Below, piece by piece: positions 28,214-40,306 of a stretch of DNA of 63,784 nt. Both the position numbers and the translations under genes were made by a program. The notes below the pieces were generated by a model that was not told where the DNA came from, did not search any database, and was given only the letters and a program-made list of their open reading frames with translations. Numbering within the stretch: position 1 is the first letter of the stretch; the number at the start of each line of letters is the position of its first letter. This DNA comes from Lysobacter sp. GTDB taxonomy: Bacteria; Pseudomonadota; Gammaproteobacteria; Xanthomonadales; Xanthomonadaceae. The stretch lies in contig SSGH01000002.1 of the NCBI GenBank assembly GCA_008015835.1, forward strand, positions 1 through 63,784, written 5' to 3'.

Positions 28214-29662
28214 TCAGGATTTGTTCGTTTCGGAATGCGCGGCGACGAAGCCGTGCGCGGCGATCTGCTGCGCGGCGGCGCCGATATCGCCCGCGCCCAT
28301 CATCAGCAGCAGGTCGCCGTCGCGCAGCACGTCGGGCAGCACGCTGGACAGTTCCTGCGCGCTGCCGACGACGACCGGATCGATGCGGCCGCGCGCGCGG
28401 ATGCTGCGCGCCAGCGATTTCGCGTCGGCGCCCGCGATCGGCGCTTCGCCCGCGGGATACACCTCGGTCAACACCAGGACATCGACGTTCGACAGCACCG
28501 CGGCGAAGTCGTCGAACAAATCGCGCGTACGGCTGTAGCGATGCGGTTGGAACGCGACCACCAAGCGACGCTCCGGCCAACCGCCGCGCGCGGCCTCGAA
28601 CACCGCATCGAGTTCTTTCGGGTGATGGCCGTAGTCGTCGACCAACTGCACTTTCGCGCCCTGCGGCGTCACCGGTTCGGCCAACAGATTGAAACGACGA
28701 CCGATGCCGGCGAAGCTCTCGAGCGCGCGCGCGATCGCCTGCGGGGTCACGCCGAGTTGCCAGCCGATGGTCGCGGCAGCCAGCGCGTTCTGCACGTTGT
28801 GACGGCCGGGCAAGGCCAACGTCACCGGCGTGCGGCTGCCGTCGGTCAGGCACAGCGTGAAATGCATGCGGTCGCCGCGCTGCTCCACGTCTTCGGCGCG
28901 CACGTCTGCGTCCGGCGAGAATCCATAACGGATGATATGACGCGGCGTTTCCGCGGCCAGCGCCGCCACTTCCGGGTCGTCGATGCACAGCACCGCCAAA
29001 CCGTAGAACGGCAAACGATGCAGGAATTCCGAGAACGCGGCCTGCACGCGCGCGAAATCGCCACCGTAGTTCTCCAAATGATCCGCGTCGATATTCGTCA
29101 CCACCGCGATCAACGGGTTCAAGCGCAGGAAACTGCCGTCGCTTTCGTCGGCCTCGGCCACCAGCCAATCGCCGCTGCCCAAGCGCGCGTTCGCGCCGGC
29201 CGCGAGCAACTGCCCGCCGATCACGAACGTCGGGTCGAGCCCCCACTCGCCCAACACGCTGGCGGTGAGCGAGGTCGTGGTGGTTTTACCGTGCGTGCCG
29301 GCGATCGCGATGCCGCGACGGAAGCGCATCAACTCCGCCAGCATTTCCGCGCGCGGCACCACCGGAATGCGCTGCGCGCGCGCTTCCATCCATTCGGGGT
29401 TGTCGCGTTTGATCGCGCTGGACACCACCACGCAGTCGGCGCCCAGCACATTGGCCGCGGCGTGGCCGCGATGCACGACGGCGCCGAGCGAGGCCAATCG
29501 TCGCGTCACCGCGTTATCGGCCTGATCCGAGCCGGAGACGCGATAGCCGAGCGTGCAGAGAACCTCGGCGATCCCGCTCATGCCGGCGCCGCCGATGCCG
29601 ACGAAATGCACGCGCGGGAACGCGCGCGACACGTCTCGGGTATGCAAAAGACGACGGATCAT
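28214..29662 (-). CDS. murC: UDP-N-acetylmuramate--L-alanine ligase
   Basis: First amino-acid ligase of the peptidoglycan precursor. It is 482 residues with the N-terminal UDP-binding loop [21 protein letters not shown] loop GTHGKTTTT, and the Mur ligase C-terminal domain ([18 protein letters not shown]). Start [10 protein letters not shown] overlaps the murG stop as ATGA. Confidence 0.98.
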   Translation of the reverse strand: MIRRLLHTRDVSRAFPRVHFVGIGGAGMSGIAEVLCTLGYRVSGSDQADNAVTRRLASLGAVVHRGHAAANVLGADCVVVSSAIKRDNPEWMEARAQRIPVVPRAEMLAELMRFRRGIAIAGTHGKTTTTSLTASVLGEWGLDPTFVIGGQLLAAGANARLGSGDWLVAEADESDGSFLRLNPLIAVVTNIDADHLENYGGDFARVQAAFSEFLHRLPFYGLAVLCIDDPEVAALAAETPRHIIRYGFSPDADVRAEDVEQRGDRMHFTLCLTDGSRTPVTLALPGRHNVQNALAAATIGWQLGVTPQAIARALESFAGIGRRFNLLAEPVTPQGAKVQLVDDYGHHPKELDAVFEAARGGWPERRLVVAFQPHRYSRTRDLFDDFAAVLSNVDVLVLTEVYPAGEAPIAGADAKSLARSIRARGRIDPVVVGSAQELSSVLPDVLRDGDLLLMMGAGDIGAAAQQIAAHGFVAAHSETNKS

Positions 29663-30771
29663 CGGGACACCTCCAACACCGCATCGGCGACGCGCGCCGC
29701 CGCATCCGGTTTCGCTAGCGCGCGCGCGGCCTCGGCCATCGCCAAACGCTTCGGCGCATCGCTCGCCAATTCGCGCAGCACCGACGCCAGCGCGTCGGCC
29801 AGCGCGTCGTCCTGCTTGCACAAGCGCGCCGCGCCGCGTTCGACCAGGAACAGGCCGTTCTTGGTTTGGTGATCGTCCACCGCGGTCGGCAGCGGCACGA
29901 TCGCGCTGGCGACGCCGGCCGCGCACACTTCCGCCAACGTCAACGCGCCGGCGCGGCAGATCACCAAATCCGCCCAGGCGTAGGCTTCGGCCATGTCGGC
30001 GATGAACGGTTCGATCGACGCGTCCACGCCCGATTCCGCATAGGCCTCGGTCGCTTCCTCGCGCATCTTCTCGCCGCATTGATGACGCACCAGCAAGCGA
30101 TCGACGAACGCGGGGTCGCCGCGCAGCGCGCGCAGCGCCTGCGGCACCGCGCGATTCAATGCGCGCGCGCCTTGGCTGCCGCCGAGAGTCAACACGCGGA
30201 ATTCGCCGTCTTCGCGATGCAGGCGTTGCGCTGGCGGCGCGATGCGCAAGATGACGTCGCGCACGGGATTGCCGACGACGACTTCCTTGCCCGGGAAGCT
30301 GTCGGGGAACCCCGTCAACACGCGACGCGCGACCTTCGCGAGCACGCGATTGGTCATGCCCGGCGCGCGATTCTGTTCGTGCACCAACAGCGGAATGCCG
30401 GCGATGGCCGACGCGATACCGCCCGGGCCCGCGGCGAAACCACCGAAGCTCACGACCGCGCGCGGGCGATGCGTACGCAACACGCGCGCGGCGGCGCGCA
30501 CCGCGGCGAGCAAACGCATCGGCAAACGCAACAATGCGCCGACGCCTTTGCCGCGGAAGCCTTGGATCGGAATGGTTTCGATCGCGATGCCGTGCTGCGG
30601 CACCAGACGCGTCTCCATGCCTCCGTCGGCGCCCATCCACACCACCGGCACGTCGCGCGCGCGCAGCGCGGCGGCGACCGCGAGGCCCGGAAAAATATGT
30701 CCGCCGGTGCCGCCGGCGAAGATCATCACCGGGCGCTGCGTCGTCGTCGATTCGGTGCGCGGTTCGCTCAT
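29659..30771 (-). CDS. murG: UDP-GlcNAc:lipid I GlcNAc transferase MurG
   Basis: Inner-membrane-associated glycosyltransferase that converts lipid I to lipid II. It is 370 residues with [10 protein letters not shown], the G-loop of the family, [10 protein letters not shown], and the donor-sugar site LTLGGSQGA and [10 protein letters not shown]. Start and stop overlap ftsW and murC as ATGA. The first 15 residues are an extra polar extension. Confidence 0.97.
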   Translation of the reverse strand: MSEPRTESTTTQRPVMIFAGGTGGHIFPGLAVAAALRARDVPVVWMGADGGMETRLVPQHGIAIETIPIQGFRGKGVGALLRLPMRLLAAVRAAARVLRTHRPRAVVSFGGFAAGPGGIASAIAGIPLLVHEQNRAPGMTNRVLAKVARRVLTGFPDSFPGKEVVVGNPVRDVILRIAPPAQRLHREDGEFRVLTLGGSQGARALNRAVPQALRALRGDPAFVDRLLVRHQCGEKMREEATEAYAESGVDASIEPFIADMAEAYAWADLVICRAGALTLAEVCAAGVASAIVPLPTAVDDHQTKNGLFLVERGAARLCKQDDALADALASVLRELASDAPKRLAMAEAARALAKPDAAARVADAVLEVSR

Positions 30772-32111
30772 GCGCCTCTCCCGAAACTGGGTTCCACGCG
30801 ATCGCGCAGACGGCTGGTGCCGCGCGCGGCGGTCGCGGTGGCGGGCGCCGTCGAGGCCGCGATCGGCTGCGCGGTCGACGGCATTCCGACCGAGGTCTGC
30901 GCCGCATCGCCGCGCAAACGCGCGACTTGGCGCTCGGCGCGATCCAATTCGTAGGACACGCGCAGCAGCAGCCCGAGCGCGGCGCAGGTGCCGAGCAGGC
31001 TGGAACCGCCGGAGGACACCAGCGGCAGGGTCAAGCCTTTGGTCGGCAACATGCCGAGATTCACGCCGATCGAGACGAAGCTCTGCAGCGCCATCCACAG
31101 CGATACGCCGAACGCGCAGTAACCGGCGAAATGGCGCCGCATTTCCACGCATTTCAGGCCGATCCACAGGCCGCGACCGACCAGCAACGAATACAGCGCG
31201 ACGACGACGCACACGCCGAAGAAACCGAGTTCCTCGGCGATGACCGCCAGAATGAAATCGGTGTGCGCTTCGGGCAAATACGACAATTTCTGCACCGATG
31301 CGCCGAGGCCGACGCCGAACCATTCGCCGCGACCGATCGCCATCAATGCGTTGCTGAGCTGATAGCCGGTGCCGAACGGATCGCGGAACGGATCGAGGAA
31401 CGAGGTCAACCGGCTAACGCGATACGGTTCGGCGATCGCGATGAACGCGAGCACCGGCAGGCCGACCAACACCGGGCCGAACATGCGCGGCAGATGCACG
31501 CCGCCCAGCACCAGCATGCCCGCGGTGATCGCGAGAATCAGCGACAGCGAACCGAAGTCCGGCTGCAGGATCAACAGCGCCATCAGCAGCGCGGCGACGC
31601 CCAGCGGCTTGAGCATCGCGCCCCAGGTGGCGTTGACCTCGTCGCGGAAGCGCACCAGATAGCTGGACAGCCAGACGATATACATCAGCTTCACCGCTTC
31701 CACCGCTTGGAACGTGGTGAAACCGAAATTCAGCCAACGGCGCGCGCCGTTCACGGTTTTGCCGATGCCCGGCAGGAACACCAGGATCAGCAGCGCGACG
31801 CTGCACACCAGCAGCAGACGATCGCGTTGTTCGATCGATTTGAGTTCGGTGCGCATCAACACCGCCGCCAAGCCGACGCCCATCGTCAAGAAGATCAGAT
31901 GTTTGACGAGGAAGTAATACGGACCCACGTCCAACCCCACGCCGATCGCGATCGAACTGGAGGCGACCATCACCACGCCCAAGCACGCCAACGCGATCGA
32001 CGGGCCGAGCAGCCACGGGTCGTAGCGCCCGGGCAGCGCGTCCAGGCGCGTGGCTTGCTGACCGAAGCGGAAGCTCGGCAGCGATCGCGGCAGGGGCAGC
32101 CAGTTCGCCAT
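30768..32111 (-). CDS. ftsW: Septal glycosyltransferase / lipid II polymerase FtsW
   Basis: SEDS-family membrane protein that polymerises septal glycan with FtsI. It is 447 residues with about ten membrane segments and the family motifs [18 protein letters not shown] (with the catalytic-type Asp) and SSGGSS near the C-terminus. A low-complexity Ala/Thr tail of about 40 residues follows. The start overlaps the mraY stop by one base (TGATG) and the stop overlaps murG as ATGA. Confidence 0.97.
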   Translation of the reverse strand: MANWLPLPRSLPSFRFGQQATRLDALPGRYDPWLLGPSIALACLGVVMVASSSIAIGVGLDVGPYYFLVKHLIFLTMGVGLAAVLMRTELKSIEQRDRLLLVCSVALLILVFLPGIGKTVNGARRWLNFGFTTFQAVEAVKLMYIVWLSSYLVRFRDEVNATWGAMLKPLGVAALLMALLILQPDFGSLSLILAITAGMLVLGGVHLPRMFGPVLVGLPVLAFIAIAEPYRVSRLTSFLDPFRDPFGTGYQLSNALMAIGRGEWFGVGLGASVQKLSYLPEAHTDFILAVIAEELGFFGVCVVVALYSLLVGRGLWIGLKCVEMRRHFAGYCAFGVSLWMALQSFVSIGVNLGMLPTKGLTLPLVSSGGSSLLGTCAALGLLLRVSYELDRAERQVARLRGDAAQTSVGMPSTAQPIAASTAPATATAARGTSRLRDRVEPSFGRGA

Positions 32112-33208
32112 CAACGCACCTTCAACGTGGCGAGGCCGACCAGCACCAGGATCACCGAGATGATCCAGAAGCGCACGATCACGCGCGGCTCGGGCCAGCC
32201 CTTCAGCTCGAAGTGATGGTGGATCGGCGCCATCCGGAACACGCGCTTGCCGGTGAGCTTGAACGACGCCACTTGGATCATCACCGACAAGGTTTCGATG
32301 ACGAACACGCCGCCCATCACCACGAGGATGAGTTCCTGGCGCACGATCACCGCGATGCAACCGAGCACTGCGCCCAGCGCGAGCGCGCCGATGTCGCCCA
32401 TGAACACCATCGCCGGGTAGGTGTTGAACCATAGGAAACCCAGGCCCGCGCCCGCGATAGCCGCGCAGATGATCACCAACTCGCCCGCGCCCGGCACTTT
32501 CGGAATGCCGAGATATTCGGAGAACACCGCGTTACCCGAGGCGTAGGCGAACACGCCGAGCGCGCAGGCGACCAGCACGGTCGGCATGATCGCGAGACCG
32601 TCGAGACCGTCGGTGAGGTTCACCGCGTTCGAGAACCCGACGATCCAGAAGTACGCGATGCCGACGAAGAAAATCGCGCCGGCGATACCCGCCAGCGGCA
32701 GCGCGACGTTCTTGAAGAACGGGATGTACAGCGTGGTCGCGGCGTCGACGTCGGCGGTGAAGTACAGGAACAAGCCCGCGGCCAAGCCGAAGATCGACTG
32801 CAGCAGATATTTCGTGCGCGAACGCATGCCGTTCGGATCGCGCTTCACGATCTTGATCCAGTCGTCCCACCAGCCGATCGCGCCGTACGCGATCATCACC
32901 AGCAGCACCGTCCACACGTAGCGGTTGCGCAGATCGCCCCACAGCAGCACCGAGGCGGTGACCGTGAGCAGAATCAGCGCGCCGCCCATCGTCGGCGTGC
33001 CGGCCTTGGAGAAATGCGACTGCGGTCCGTCCTTGCGGATCGGCTGGCCGCCTTTGAGCTGCGCGAGCTTGGCGATGATCGCCGGCCCCCACCACAGCGA
33101 CAGCGTCAGCGCGGTCAAGGCGCTGAGGATGCCGCGAAACGTCAGGTAGCCGAACAGGCCGAACAGGCTTTGCAACTGTTCCAGCCATCGCGTGAGTTCA
33201 AGCAGCAT
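32111..33208 (-). CDS. mraY: Phospho-N-acetylmuramoyl-pentapeptide transferase
   Basis: Polytopic transferase that makes lipid I from UDP-MurNAc-pentapeptide and undecaprenyl phosphate. It is about 365 residues with ten membrane segments, GTPTMGG near the N-terminus, [18 protein letters not shown] (catalytic Asp) and APIHHHFE. The start MLLELTRWL was chosen as the family start; an ATG two codons upstream (33214) is equally possible. Both overlap the 3' end of murF. Confidence 0.97.
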   Translation of the reverse strand: MLLELTRWLEQLQSLFGLFGYLTFRGILSALTALTLSLWWGPAIIAKLAQLKGGQPIRKDGPQSHFSKAGTPTMGGALILLTVTASVLLWGDLRNRYVWTVLLVMIAYGAIGWWDDWIKIVKRDPNGMRSRTKYLLQSIFGLAAGLFLYFTADVDAATTLYIPFFKNVALPLAGIAGAIFFVGIAYFWIVGFSNAVNLTDGLDGLAIMPTVLVACALGVFAYASGNAVFSEYLGIPKVPGAGELVIICAAIAGAGLGFLWFNTYPAMVFMGDIGALALGAVLGCIAVIVRQELILVVMGGVFVIETLSVMIQVASFKLTGKRVFRMAPIHHHFELKGWPEPRVIVRFWIISVILVLVGLATLKVR

Positions 33209-34652
33209 GCGCATCTCCCCCGCTCGCGCCGTCGGCGAGAATATGTTTGACGATGGCGTCCATCGCGCTTCCGCGCGAGCCTTTGACCAGCACGCGCAAC
33301 GCATGCGGCGCGGATGCGGCGGAGAGATCCGCGCGCAACGCCGCCGCCAACGCGGCGTGGTCGTCGAACGTCCGCGCGCCTTCCCCAAAGGCGTTCGCCG
33401 CGGACGCGCTGAGCGCGCCGAGCGCGTACAACCGCGCGATGCCCGACGCTTTCGCGCGGCGACCGATATCGGCGTGCAGCGCCGGCGCATCCGCGCCGAG
33501 TTCGCGCATATCGCCGAGCGCCAACCAACGCTCCCCGCCGCTGTTCGCCAGCGTGTCGAATGCGGCGATCAGCGAACCGGGATTGGCGTTGTAGCTGTCG
33601 TCGATCAGCGTCGCGCCGTTCGGCAGCCGATGCAGATTCATGCGCCCGGCGACGGGACGCGCGGCATTCAAGCCCTGCGCGATCAGCGCCAGCGGAATGC
33701 CCGCGCCCATCGCGAGCGCGGCGGCGGCCAACGCGTTCGAGACGTTGTGGCGGCCGGGCATCGACAGCGCGATCTCCGCCTCGCCTTCCGGCGTCATCAA
33801 GACGAAACGACTGCCGTCTTCGCCCAGTTCGATGTCGCGCGCGCCGATGTCCGCGTTCGCGTCGAGCGCGAAACGCAGCACGCGGCGGTTCGGCTTCGTC
33901 GCCACGCGCACTTCGAAATACGGCGCGAACGCATCGTCGGCGTTGATCGCGGCGACGCCGTCTTCACGCAGATCGTCGTACACCGCCGCTTTCGTGTTGG
34001 CGATTTCGAGCAAACTGCCCATGCGCTCCAGATGCGCGGGCGCGACGTTGTTCACGAGCGCCGCATCCGGCGGCGCGATCGCGGTGAGATACGCGATATC
34101 GCCGGGCTTGCCGGTGCCCATTTCGTAGATCGCATAGACCGCGTCTTCCGGCGCATCGATCACCGCCAGCGGCAGGCCGATCTCGTTGTTGCGATTGCCC
34201 GGCGTGGCGTAGGCGCGACCGTGCTGCGCCGCCGCCGCGGCCTCGGCGATCGCGGCGGTCAAGGTTTTGACGCTGGTCTTACCGTTGCTGCCGGTTATGG
34301 CGATGGTTTTGGCCGGGCGTACGCGCTGCATGGCGGTGGCGAGACGCGCCAACGCGATCTCGGTATTGTCGACCACGATTTGCGGCACCACGCCGTCGGC
34401 GCCGATAGCGTCGTCCGCATAACGCGAGACCAACGCCGCGCGCGCGCCGAGCGCGGCGGCGCGGGCGACATAATCGTTGCCGTCGAAATTTTCGCCCACC
34501 AACGCGACGAACAGCGGTACGCCCGACGCTTCGCCGGTCAGCTTCCGGGTATCGGTGACGATCGCATCGACGGCCAGATCGCCGATGTTCTTGGTCGCGA
34601 TTAAGCAGCCGCCGACGATCTGCGCCATCCATTTCAGCGACAACGGCTTCAT
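33198..34652 (-). CDS. murF: UDP[24 protein letters not shown] ligase
   Basis: Adds D-Ala-D-Ala to complete the pentapeptide. It is 484 residues with ATP loop [12 protein letters not shown], carbamylated-lysine region and the C-terminal domain ([18 protein letters not shown]). The start overlaps the murE stop as ATGA, and the 3' end overlaps the mraY start by at least 11 nt. Confidence 0.97.
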   Translation of the reverse strand: MKPLSLKWMAQIVGGCLIATKNIGDLAVDAIVTDTRKLTGEASGVPLFVALVGENFDGNDYVARAAALGARAALVSRYADDAIGADGVVPQIVVDNTEIALARLATAMQRVRPAKTIAITGSNGKTSVKTLTAAIAEAAAAAQHGRAYATPGNRNNEIGLPLAVIDAPEDAVYAIYEMGTGKPGDIAYLTAIAPPDAALVNNVAPAHLERMGSLLEIANTKAAVYDDLREDGVAAINADDAFAPYFEVRVATKPNRRVLRFALDANADIGARDIELGEDGSRFVLMTPEGEAEIALSMPGRHNVSNALAAAALAMGAGIPLALIAQGLNAARPVAGRMNLHRLPNGATLIDDSYNANPGSLIAAFDTLANSGGERWLALGDMRELGADAPALHADIGRRAKASGIARLYALGALSASAANAFGEGARTFDDHAALAAALRADLSAASAPHALRVLVKGSRGSAMDAIVKHILADGASGGDAHAA

Positions 34653-36163
34653 GCCCGCGCCTCCAACGCCTTACGCGCGGTCTCGGTGTCGTCGAACGGA
34701 TACTGCACGCCGTGGATTTCCTGATACGGCTCGTGGCCCTTGCCGGCGATCAGCACGATGTCGCGGGCGTCGGCGAGCGAAATCGCGCGCGCGATGGCCG
34801 CGCCGCGATCGCGTTCGACGAGCGCGCGTTCGGGCGCGCGGAACCCGGCGAGAATATCGGCGACGATGGCGTCGCCGTCCTCGGTGCGCGGATTGTCGTC
34901 GGTGACGAGAGCGATATCCGCGCCGGTCTCGGCGATCGCGGCCATCTGCGGACGTTTTCCGCGGTCGCGATCGCCGCCGCAGCCGAACACGCAAATCAGC
35001 CGCGCCTCGGCGTGCGCGCGCAGGCTCGACAGCGCCTGTTCGAGCGCATCCGGCGTATGCGCGTAGTCGATCACCACCAGCGGCAGGCGGCCGTCGCCGC
35101 CGAGGCGATTCATCCGACCGTTCACCGGTGCGAGCACCGACAACGTCGCGGCGATGGTCTCGGACGTTTCGCCCAAGGCGTGCAGCGCACCGGCGACGGC
35201 GAGCAGGTTGTCGACGTTGAAGCGACCGAGCAAGGCGGAGCGCAACGGCAGCGCGGCATCGCCGATGCGCAGCGTGAAGCGCAGGCCCGACAAATCCAGG
35301 GCGATGTCTTCGGCGCGCACGGTCGCCTCGGCGGCGCCGCGCGAACTCAGGCCGATGCCGCGCACGTGCGCAGGAAGACGCGCGTAGAGCGCGCGGCCGA
35401 ACGCGTCGTCCAGATTGATCGCGGCGGCGGACAAACCCGGCCACGCGAACAGCTTCGCCTTCGCCTCGCCGTAGGCCTCCATCGTGCCGTGGTAGTCGAG
35501 ATGATCGCGCGTGAGATTGGTGAACACCGCGACCTCGAAACGCACGCCGTCCGCGCGGCCCTGCTCCAAAGCATGCGAGCTGACTTCCATCGCCACCGCA
35601 TCGGCGCCTTCGTCGCGCATGCGCGCGAGTTCGCGATGCAACTGCAGCACCAACGGCGTGGTGAAGCCGGTCGGCACCGCTCGGCCGTACAGCCCGACGC
35701 CCAGCGTACCGACCGTACCGGCGCAGCGGCCTTGCAGCGTCCACGCTTGCGCCATCAATTGCACGATCGAGGTTTTGCCGTTGGTGCCGGTCACGCCGAC
35801 GACGGTCATCGCCCGCGTCGGCTCGCCGTGGAAACGATCCGCCATCGCACCCAGCCGCGCGCGCAGATTCGGCACCGCGATCGACGGCACCGACAACGAT
35901 TCCGGCAACGCGATCTCGGCCGGCGCTTCGAACAGCACGACCGACGCGCCCGCCGCCACCGCTTGCGCGACGAAATTGAGTCCATGCTTGCTCGAAGGGC
36001 TGCTCACCGCCGGCGCGATCGCGACGAACGCATCGCCCGGCCGCACCATGCGACTGTCCTGCACTAGGCCGGAAATCTCCAACGCCTGCGGCACGTCCGC
36101 GACATCCGTCAGCAACTCCGCCAAACGCATGCGGCGCATCGTTTCGTTCGCGACGCGGCTCAT
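34649..36163 (-). CDS. murE: UDP-MurNAc-dipeptide--meso-diaminopimelate ligase
   Basis: Adds the third stem residue. It is 504 residues with ATP loop VTGTNGKTS, substrate motif [11 protein letters not shown] and the DNPR motif ([10 protein letters not shown]) that marks meso-diaminopimelate specificity, so the cell wall is the usual Gram-negative type. Start and stop overlap ftsI and murF as ATGA. Confidence 0.98.
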   Translation of the reverse strand: MSRVANETMRRMRLAELLTDVADVPQALEISGLVQDSRMVRPGDAFVAIAPAVSSPSSKHGLNFVAQAVAAGASVVLFEAPAEIALPESLSVPSIAVPNLRARLGAMADRFHGEPTRAMTVVGVTGTNGKTSIVQLMAQAWTLQGRCAGTVGTLGVGLYGRAVPTGFTTPLVLQLHRELARMRDEGADAVAMEVSSHALEQGRADGVRFEVAVFTNLTRDHLDYHGTMEAYGEAKAKLFAWPGLSAAAINLDDAFGRALYARLPAHVRGIGLSSRGAAEATVRAEDIALDLSGLRFTLRIGDAALPLRSALLGRFNVDNLLAVAGALHALGETSETIAATLSVLAPVNGRMNRLGGDGRLPLVVIDYAHTPDALEQALSSLRAHAEARLICVFGCGGDRDRGKRPQMAAIAETGADIALVTDDNPRTEDGDAIVADILAGFRAPERALVERDRGAAIARAISLADARDIVLIAGKGHEPYQEIHGVQYPFDDTETARKALEARA

Positions 36164-38103
36164 TGCGCGCCTCCGGCGTCGATGGCCTGCGGCAGCGCGG
36201 CTTCGTCCTGCGCGGCCGACGGCGCGGCGACCGGCGTCGAAGGCGAGGCGCGAACGACGGCGGGCGTCGAGGACACGACGGGCGCATGCGCGGCGAGCGG
36301 ACGCGCGCGTTCCGCGCCATGTTGCGCCGCCAACCAGGTGTCGATGTCGTCCGGCGGCACGTCCATCAACCGCAGCGCGCCTTCCATCACGTTCTTGAAC
36401 ACCGGCGCGGACACCAAACCGCCGGTGTACGCGAGCGACGGATCCGGATCCTTCAGCACCACCACCATCGAAAACCGCGGATTGTCCACCGGCACCAAAC
36501 CGGCGAAAAACGCGTTGTAGCGGCGCGAATACGTCCCGTTGTAGGAAATGCGCGCCGTGCCGGTTTTGCCGGCGACGTGATACCCGAGGATCGCGGCTTG
36601 CGTGGCGGTGCCGCCGGGCTCGGTCACGGTCTGCATCATTTTCATCACTTCGCCGGCGATGCGCGGGTCGAGCACGCTCTCCGGTTCGGCGATCTCGCCT
36701 TTCACGAACGTCGGGCGCAGCGCTTTGCCGCCGTTGCCCATCGCGGCGTAGGCGCGCGCGATCTGCAGCGGCGTGGCGTTCATGCCGTAGCCGTAGGCCA
36801 TGGTCTGTTTCGTGGTGCCGCTCCAGAACTGCGGCCTCGGCAAGCTCCCCGGGCTTTCGCCGGGAAAACCGCTGTGGGTGCTGCGGCCGTAGCCCATGCG
36901 CGCCAGGAAATCGTAGAACTGCTGGCTGGACATGCGGTGCACGATCTTCGCCGAACCGATGTTCGAGCTCTTGCGGATCACGCCGGTCGTATCGAGCACG
37001 CCGTAGTTATGCGTGTCGGTGGTTCTCCAGCGCCCGTTGGGAATCCAGCCCGGATTGGTATCGAACACCGTGTGCGGCGTGATCACGCCCGCTTCGAGCG
37101 CCGCGGCGACGGTCATCGGCTTGATCGTCGAGCCGGGCTCGATCACGTCGGTCACCGCGCGGTTGCGGTGCGCATCGCGGTTGCCCACCGTCACCGCATT
37201 CGGGTTGAACGACGGCAGGTTCGCCATCGCCAACACTTCGCCGGTGGCCACGTCCAAGACCACCGCCGAGCCGCTGGTCGCGCGGGTTTCGGCCAACGCG
37301 GCCTTCAACTCGCGGTACGCCAGATACTGGATGCGGCGATCGATGGTGAGGGTGACGTTCTTGCCCGGTTCGGCCGGGCGAATCAGGCCGACCTCTTCGA
37401 CGATGCGTCCGTTGCGGTCGCGGATCACGCGCTTCATGCCCGGCTTGCCGCGCAGCCAGTCGTCCAGCGCCAATTCCAAGCCTTCTTGGCCGGCGTCGTC
37501 GATATTGGTGAAGCCCAGCACGTGCGCGATGGCTTCGCCCTGCGGATAGAACCGGCGATACTCGCGCTGCGACGCGACGCCCGGAATGTTCAGCGCCAGG
37601 ATACGCCGCGCTTCGCTCGGATTGATGCGGCGCTTCAGGTACACGAATTCTTTGTCCGAGCGCTGCGCGAGTTTGCGCGACAGCGTGTCGGTGTCGATGC
37701 CCAACGCGGCCGCCAATCGCGGCAGATTCTGCGGCGTTTTCAGCACTTCCTGCGGATTCGCCCATACCGATTCGACCGGCGTCGACACCGCCAGCGGTTC
37801 GCCGTTGCGATCGGTGATCATGCCGCGCGAGGTCGGAATGGCGATCTCGCGCAGAAAGCGTTCTTCGCCCTGCTTCTGATAGAACTCGTTGCGCACGAGC
37901 TGCACATCGACGGCGCGGCCGATCAACGCGACCGCGCACAGCGCCAGTCCGCCCGATACCAGCATCAACCGCCCGCGCAAATCGAACTGCGCGCGGCCGC
38001 GACCGTTGGCCGCGCGCGCGTCGCCGCCGCGCAGGCGTTCGCGCAACCGATCCGTCCAGCCGCGCGCTTCGCCGCGTTCGTTGGCGTGGCGACGGCCGTT
38101 CAC
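36160..38103 (-). CDS. ftsI: Septal peptidoglycan transpeptidase FtsI (PBP3)
   Basis: Class B penicillin-binding protein that cross-links septal peptidoglycan. It is 647 residues with a cytoplasmic basic tail, one membrane helix (about residues 45-65), the pedestal domain and the transpeptidase domain with EPGSTIKP (catalytic SxxK), SSN and AGKTGTA. A Pro/Ala-rich tail of about 50 residues follows. The start is GTG, overlapping the ftsL stop as GTGA; the N-terminal 45 residues are longer and more basic than in E. coli. Confidence 0.97.
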   Translation of the reverse strand: MNGRRHANERGEARGWTDRLRERLRGGDARAANGRGRAQFDLRGRLMLVSGGLALCAVALIGRAVDVQLVRNEFYQKQGEERFLREIAIPTSRGMITDRNGEPLAVSTPVESVWANPQEVLKTPQNLPRLAAALGIDTDTLSRKLAQRSDKEFVYLKRRINPSEARRILALNIPGVASQREYRRFYPQGEAIAHVLGFTNIDDAGQEGLELALDDWLRGKPGMKRVIRDRNGRIVEEVGLIRPAEPGKNVTLTIDRRIQYLAYRELKAALAETRATSGSAVVLDVATGEVLAMANLPSFNPNAVTVGNRDAHRNRAVTDVIEPGSTIKPMTVAAALEAGVITPHTVFDTNPGWIPNGRWRTTDTHNYGVLDTTGVIRKSSNIGSAKIVHRMSSQQFYDFLARMGYGRSTHSGFPGESPGSLPRPQFWSGTTKQTMAYGYGMNATPLQIARAYAAMGNGGKALRPTFVKGEIAEPESVLDPRIAGEVMKMMQTVTEPGGTATQAAILGYHVAGKTGTARISYNGTYSRRYNAFFAGLVPVDNPRFSMVVVLKDPDPSLAYTGGLVSAPVFKNVMEGALRLMDVPPDDIDTWLAAQHGAERARPLAAHAPVVSSTPAVVRASPSTPVAAPSAAQDEAALPQAIDAGGAQ

Positions 38104-38366
38104 GGCTGCACCACGGCGATATCGCCCGGTTCCGGCGTCTTCATGCCCAGGCGTTCGCGCGCGATCTTATCGACGCGATTGCTTTCCGCGAACGTCGCTT
38201 GTTCCAACTGCAGGCGGCTGAATTCGATGTTCAATTCGTCGCGCGCTTTTTCCAAGCGCGTCAACGCGAAGAATTGCTCGCGATGGCGATGGCGCGCGTG
38301 CACCACGCCGATCGCCGAGACCAGATTCATCAGCACCAGCACGACCAGCAGCACGCGCGCGCTCAT
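38100..38366 (-). CDS. ftsL: Cell division protein FtsL
   Basis: Small bitopic protein of the FtsQBL complex. It is 88 residues: short cytoplasmic start MSARV, membrane helix (about 4-22), then a periplasmic leucine-zipper coiled coil ([19 protein letters not shown]) and the conserved end [15 protein letters not shown]. Position between rsmH and ftsI and 4-nt overlaps on both sides support the call. Confidence 0.95.
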   Translation of the reverse strand: MSARVLLVVLVLMNLVSAIGVVHARHRHREQFFALTRLEKARDELNIEFSRLQLEQATFAESNRVDKIARERLGMKTPEPGDIAVVQP

Positions 38367-39295
38367 GCCGCCTCCGCCAGTTTTTCGGCGACGCGCAGCA
38401 CCGCGCTGCGCGCGCGCGGATTGGCGGCGAGCTCGGCGGCGTCGGCTTTCCGCGCATCGCCGATCGCGCGCAGCGTCGGCACGAAGGTCGCGATCTCCGG
38501 CATCCGGCGATTCGCGGGCGGGGCCTTGGCGCGGCCGGCGACGAACCGCTTGACGATGCGATCTTCGAGCGAGTGGAAGCTGATCACGACCAGACGCCCG
38601 CCGGGCTTGAGCGCGGCGTAGGCGGCGTCGAGACCGCGTTCGAGGTCGTCCAACTCGCGATTCACGAAGATGCGGATGGCCTGAAAGCTGCGCGTCGCCG
38701 GATGGCTCTTGTCCTTGCCGCGCGGCACGACCGACGCGATCGCGTCGGCCAGTTGCGCGGTGCGCAGGAACGGCGCGTCGACGCGGCGCGCGACGATGGC
38801 GCGCGCGATGCGGCGGCTTTGCTTCTCTTCGCCGTAGGTCCACAGCACGTCGGCGATCTCGCGCTCGTCGGCGCGCGCTAACCACTGCGCCGCGCTTTCG
38901 CCGGATTCGGGGTCCATGCGCATATCGAGCGGGCCGTCTTTGGCGAAGCTGAAACCGCGCTCGGCCACGTCCAACTGCGGCGAGGACACGCCCAGATCGA
39001 ACAACACGCCGTCCAGACCCTCGCCCGCCACCGCCTCGTCGCCGAGCCATTCGCCCAAGTCCGCGAAACTGCCGCGCCGGATCGCGACGCGCGCATCCGC
39101 GCCGAACTCGCGTTCGGCGACACGGATCGCTTCGGGATCCTTGTCCATCAGCAGCAAGCGACCTCCGGCATTCAACTGGCCGAGCACGCCGCGCGCATGC
39201 CCGCCGCGCCCGAACGTGCCATCCAAATACGTGCCGTCTTGGCGAATGCGCAGTCCTTCCATGACCTGCGCGTACATCACAGGCAGATGCGGCAT
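38363..39295 (-). CDS. rsmH: 16S rRNA m4C1402 methyltransferase RsmH
   Basis: SAM-dependent methyltransferase acting on cytosine 1402 of 16S rRNA. It is 310 residues starting [15 protein letters not shown], with [12 protein letters not shown] (SAM loop), the motif [12 protein letters not shown] and [12 protein letters not shown]. Upstream in-frame codons lack conservation and run into mraZ. The start lies 53 nt after the mraZ stop. Confidence 0.97.
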   Translation of the reverse strand: MPHLPVMYAQVMEGLRIRQDGTYLDGTFGRGGHARGVLGQLNAGGRLLLMDKDPEAIRVAEREFGADARVAIRRGSFADLGEWLGDEAVAGEGLDGVLFDLGVSSPQLDVAERGFSFAKDGPLDMRMDPESGESAAQWLARADEREIADVLWTYGEEKQSRRIARAIVARRVDAPFLRTAQLADAIASVVPRGKDKSHPATRSFQAIRIFVNRELDDLERGLDAAYAALKPGGRLVVISFHSLEDRIVKRFVAGRAKAPPANRRMPEIATFVPTLRAIGDARKADAAELAANPRARSAVLRVAEKLAEAA

Positions 39296-39348
39296 GGCCG
39301 CGTTCGACGCCGGAAGGTGGGCGGGCGTCGCTCCCGCGCCACCCGCGA

Positions 39349-39810
39349 TCACAGCTGCAAATCGAGCAAGGCGTCGCCCAAATCCGCATCGCTGAGCGAC
39401 GTGTCGCTCAACGTCGCGCGGATCTGCGCGTGGTGCGCCTGCTCGCTCCACAATTCGAACTTGTCGCCCATGCCCAGCAACACGGCTTTTTTCTCGATAC
39501 CGACCGCGTTGCGATGGCTCGCGGGAATGCCGATGCGGCCGCTGCCGTCGGGTTCGACGAACATCGCCGCGCCGACCAACTTCAACTGCAGGCTTCGGCT
39601 CACGCTTTTGGTGCGCGGCAGAGCGTTGACTTGGTCGCGGACCTTTTCCCAGATCGGGCGCGGGTAGAGGTAGAGCGAGCCGGCCTCGAACGGGTTGTAG
39701 GTCACCACCAGACGGTTCTCGCAGGCGGCCGCGATCGACTCCCGGTAACTGGTCGGAATCGCCAGCCGGCCCTTATCGTCGATTGTGATGGCAGTCTCAC
39801 CTTGGAACAC
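39349..39810 (-). CDS. mraZ: Transcriptional regulator MraZ
   Basis: Ring-forming DNA-binding protein that represses its own dcw operon in E. coli. It is 153 residues with two SpoVT/AbrB-like halves: [13 protein letters not shown] and [13 protein letters not shown]. It starts with GTG at 39810 ([10 protein letters not shown] follows) and has no clear Shine-Dalgarno. Three TGG-type repeats spaced 10 bp lie upstream as possible operators. It is the first gene of the cluster. Confidence 0.96.
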   Translation of the reverse strand: MFQGETAITIDDKGRLAIPTSYRESIAAACENRLVVTYNPFEAGSLYLYPRPIWEKVRDQVNALPRTKSVSRSLQLKLVGAAMFVEPDGSGRIGIPASHRNAVGIEKKAVLLGMGDKFELWSEQAHHAQIRATLSDTSLSDADLGDALLDLQL

Positions 39811-39860
39811 GTTGCGGCCTGGGTCGAGGCCCGTCTGCGGCGGGCTTGGGGGAGTTGGAA

Positions 39861-39885
39861 AACCACTAATCGCCAGGTTTTCCCA
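39861..39885 (-). promoter_or_regulatory. Possible MraZ operator
   Basis: On the minus strand the sequence reads TGGGA-N5-TGGCG-N5-TGGTT, three TGG blocks with a 10-bp period just downstream of the -10 box. The E. coli MraZ site is a set of TGGGN repeats with 5-nt spacers. Here only the first block matches fully, so the call is tentative. Confidence 0.45.
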
Positions 39886-39894
39886 CAGGACGCC

Positions 39895-39923
39895 ACATTA
39901 GGAGCCGCTCACAGGGTTGTCAA
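39895..39923 (-). promoter_or_regulatory. Sigma-70 promoter of the dcw cluster (Pmra)
   Basis: On the minus strand TTGACA (39923-39918) is separated by exactly 17 bases from TAATGT (39900-39895). The -35 is perfect. Transcription would start near 39888 and run through mraZ, giving a leader of about 78 nt. Confidence 0.85.
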
Positions 39924-39993
39924 CAACTTTCGACGGGCAATTTCGCTAGGCGGGTCAATGACTTGCGCAACTGTTCAGAGAATAGTTCAAGGT

Positions 39994-40002
39994 TTATCCA
40001 CA
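39994..40002 (+). promoter_or_regulatory. DnaA box-like site upstream of the dcw promoter
   Basis: TTATCCACA is a perfect match to the strict DnaA-box consensus, about 70 bp upstream of the -35. A single 9-mer can occur by chance, although it is AT-rich for this genome. DnaA could couple replication initiation to division gene expression; this is inference. Confidence 0.5.
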
Positions 40003-40306
40003 ACCCTCTGTTTCGTCTCAAATTTTGAGATTCGAGGGTCGTTGGATCACTCGATCGAAGGCCGGCACGGGTGGGCTACGACGCGCCCGAGGGGCACGGA
40101 TCGCTCCCGAGCCGGAGAACACGATCCGCCCCACCTTTCGCCACGAACCCGCCCCAGCCTCCGGCCGACCTCAAGGGCCACCGCAAGGAAATTGACCTGG
40201 GCACAGGCCGGAGATCGCGAGTAGTCGAACGGGCTTGGGTGCGTTGGATGCCGTCCTAGGCGCAGCATCTGGGGCTTCGGAGCGCCCGGCCCGGCTATCC
40301 GTGACC

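Noticed and set aside
36163-38553. A 796-codon plus-strand frame opposite ftsI and ftsL
   Set aside because: It is the antisense of essential conserved genes and shows only Arg/His/Ala-biased sequence.
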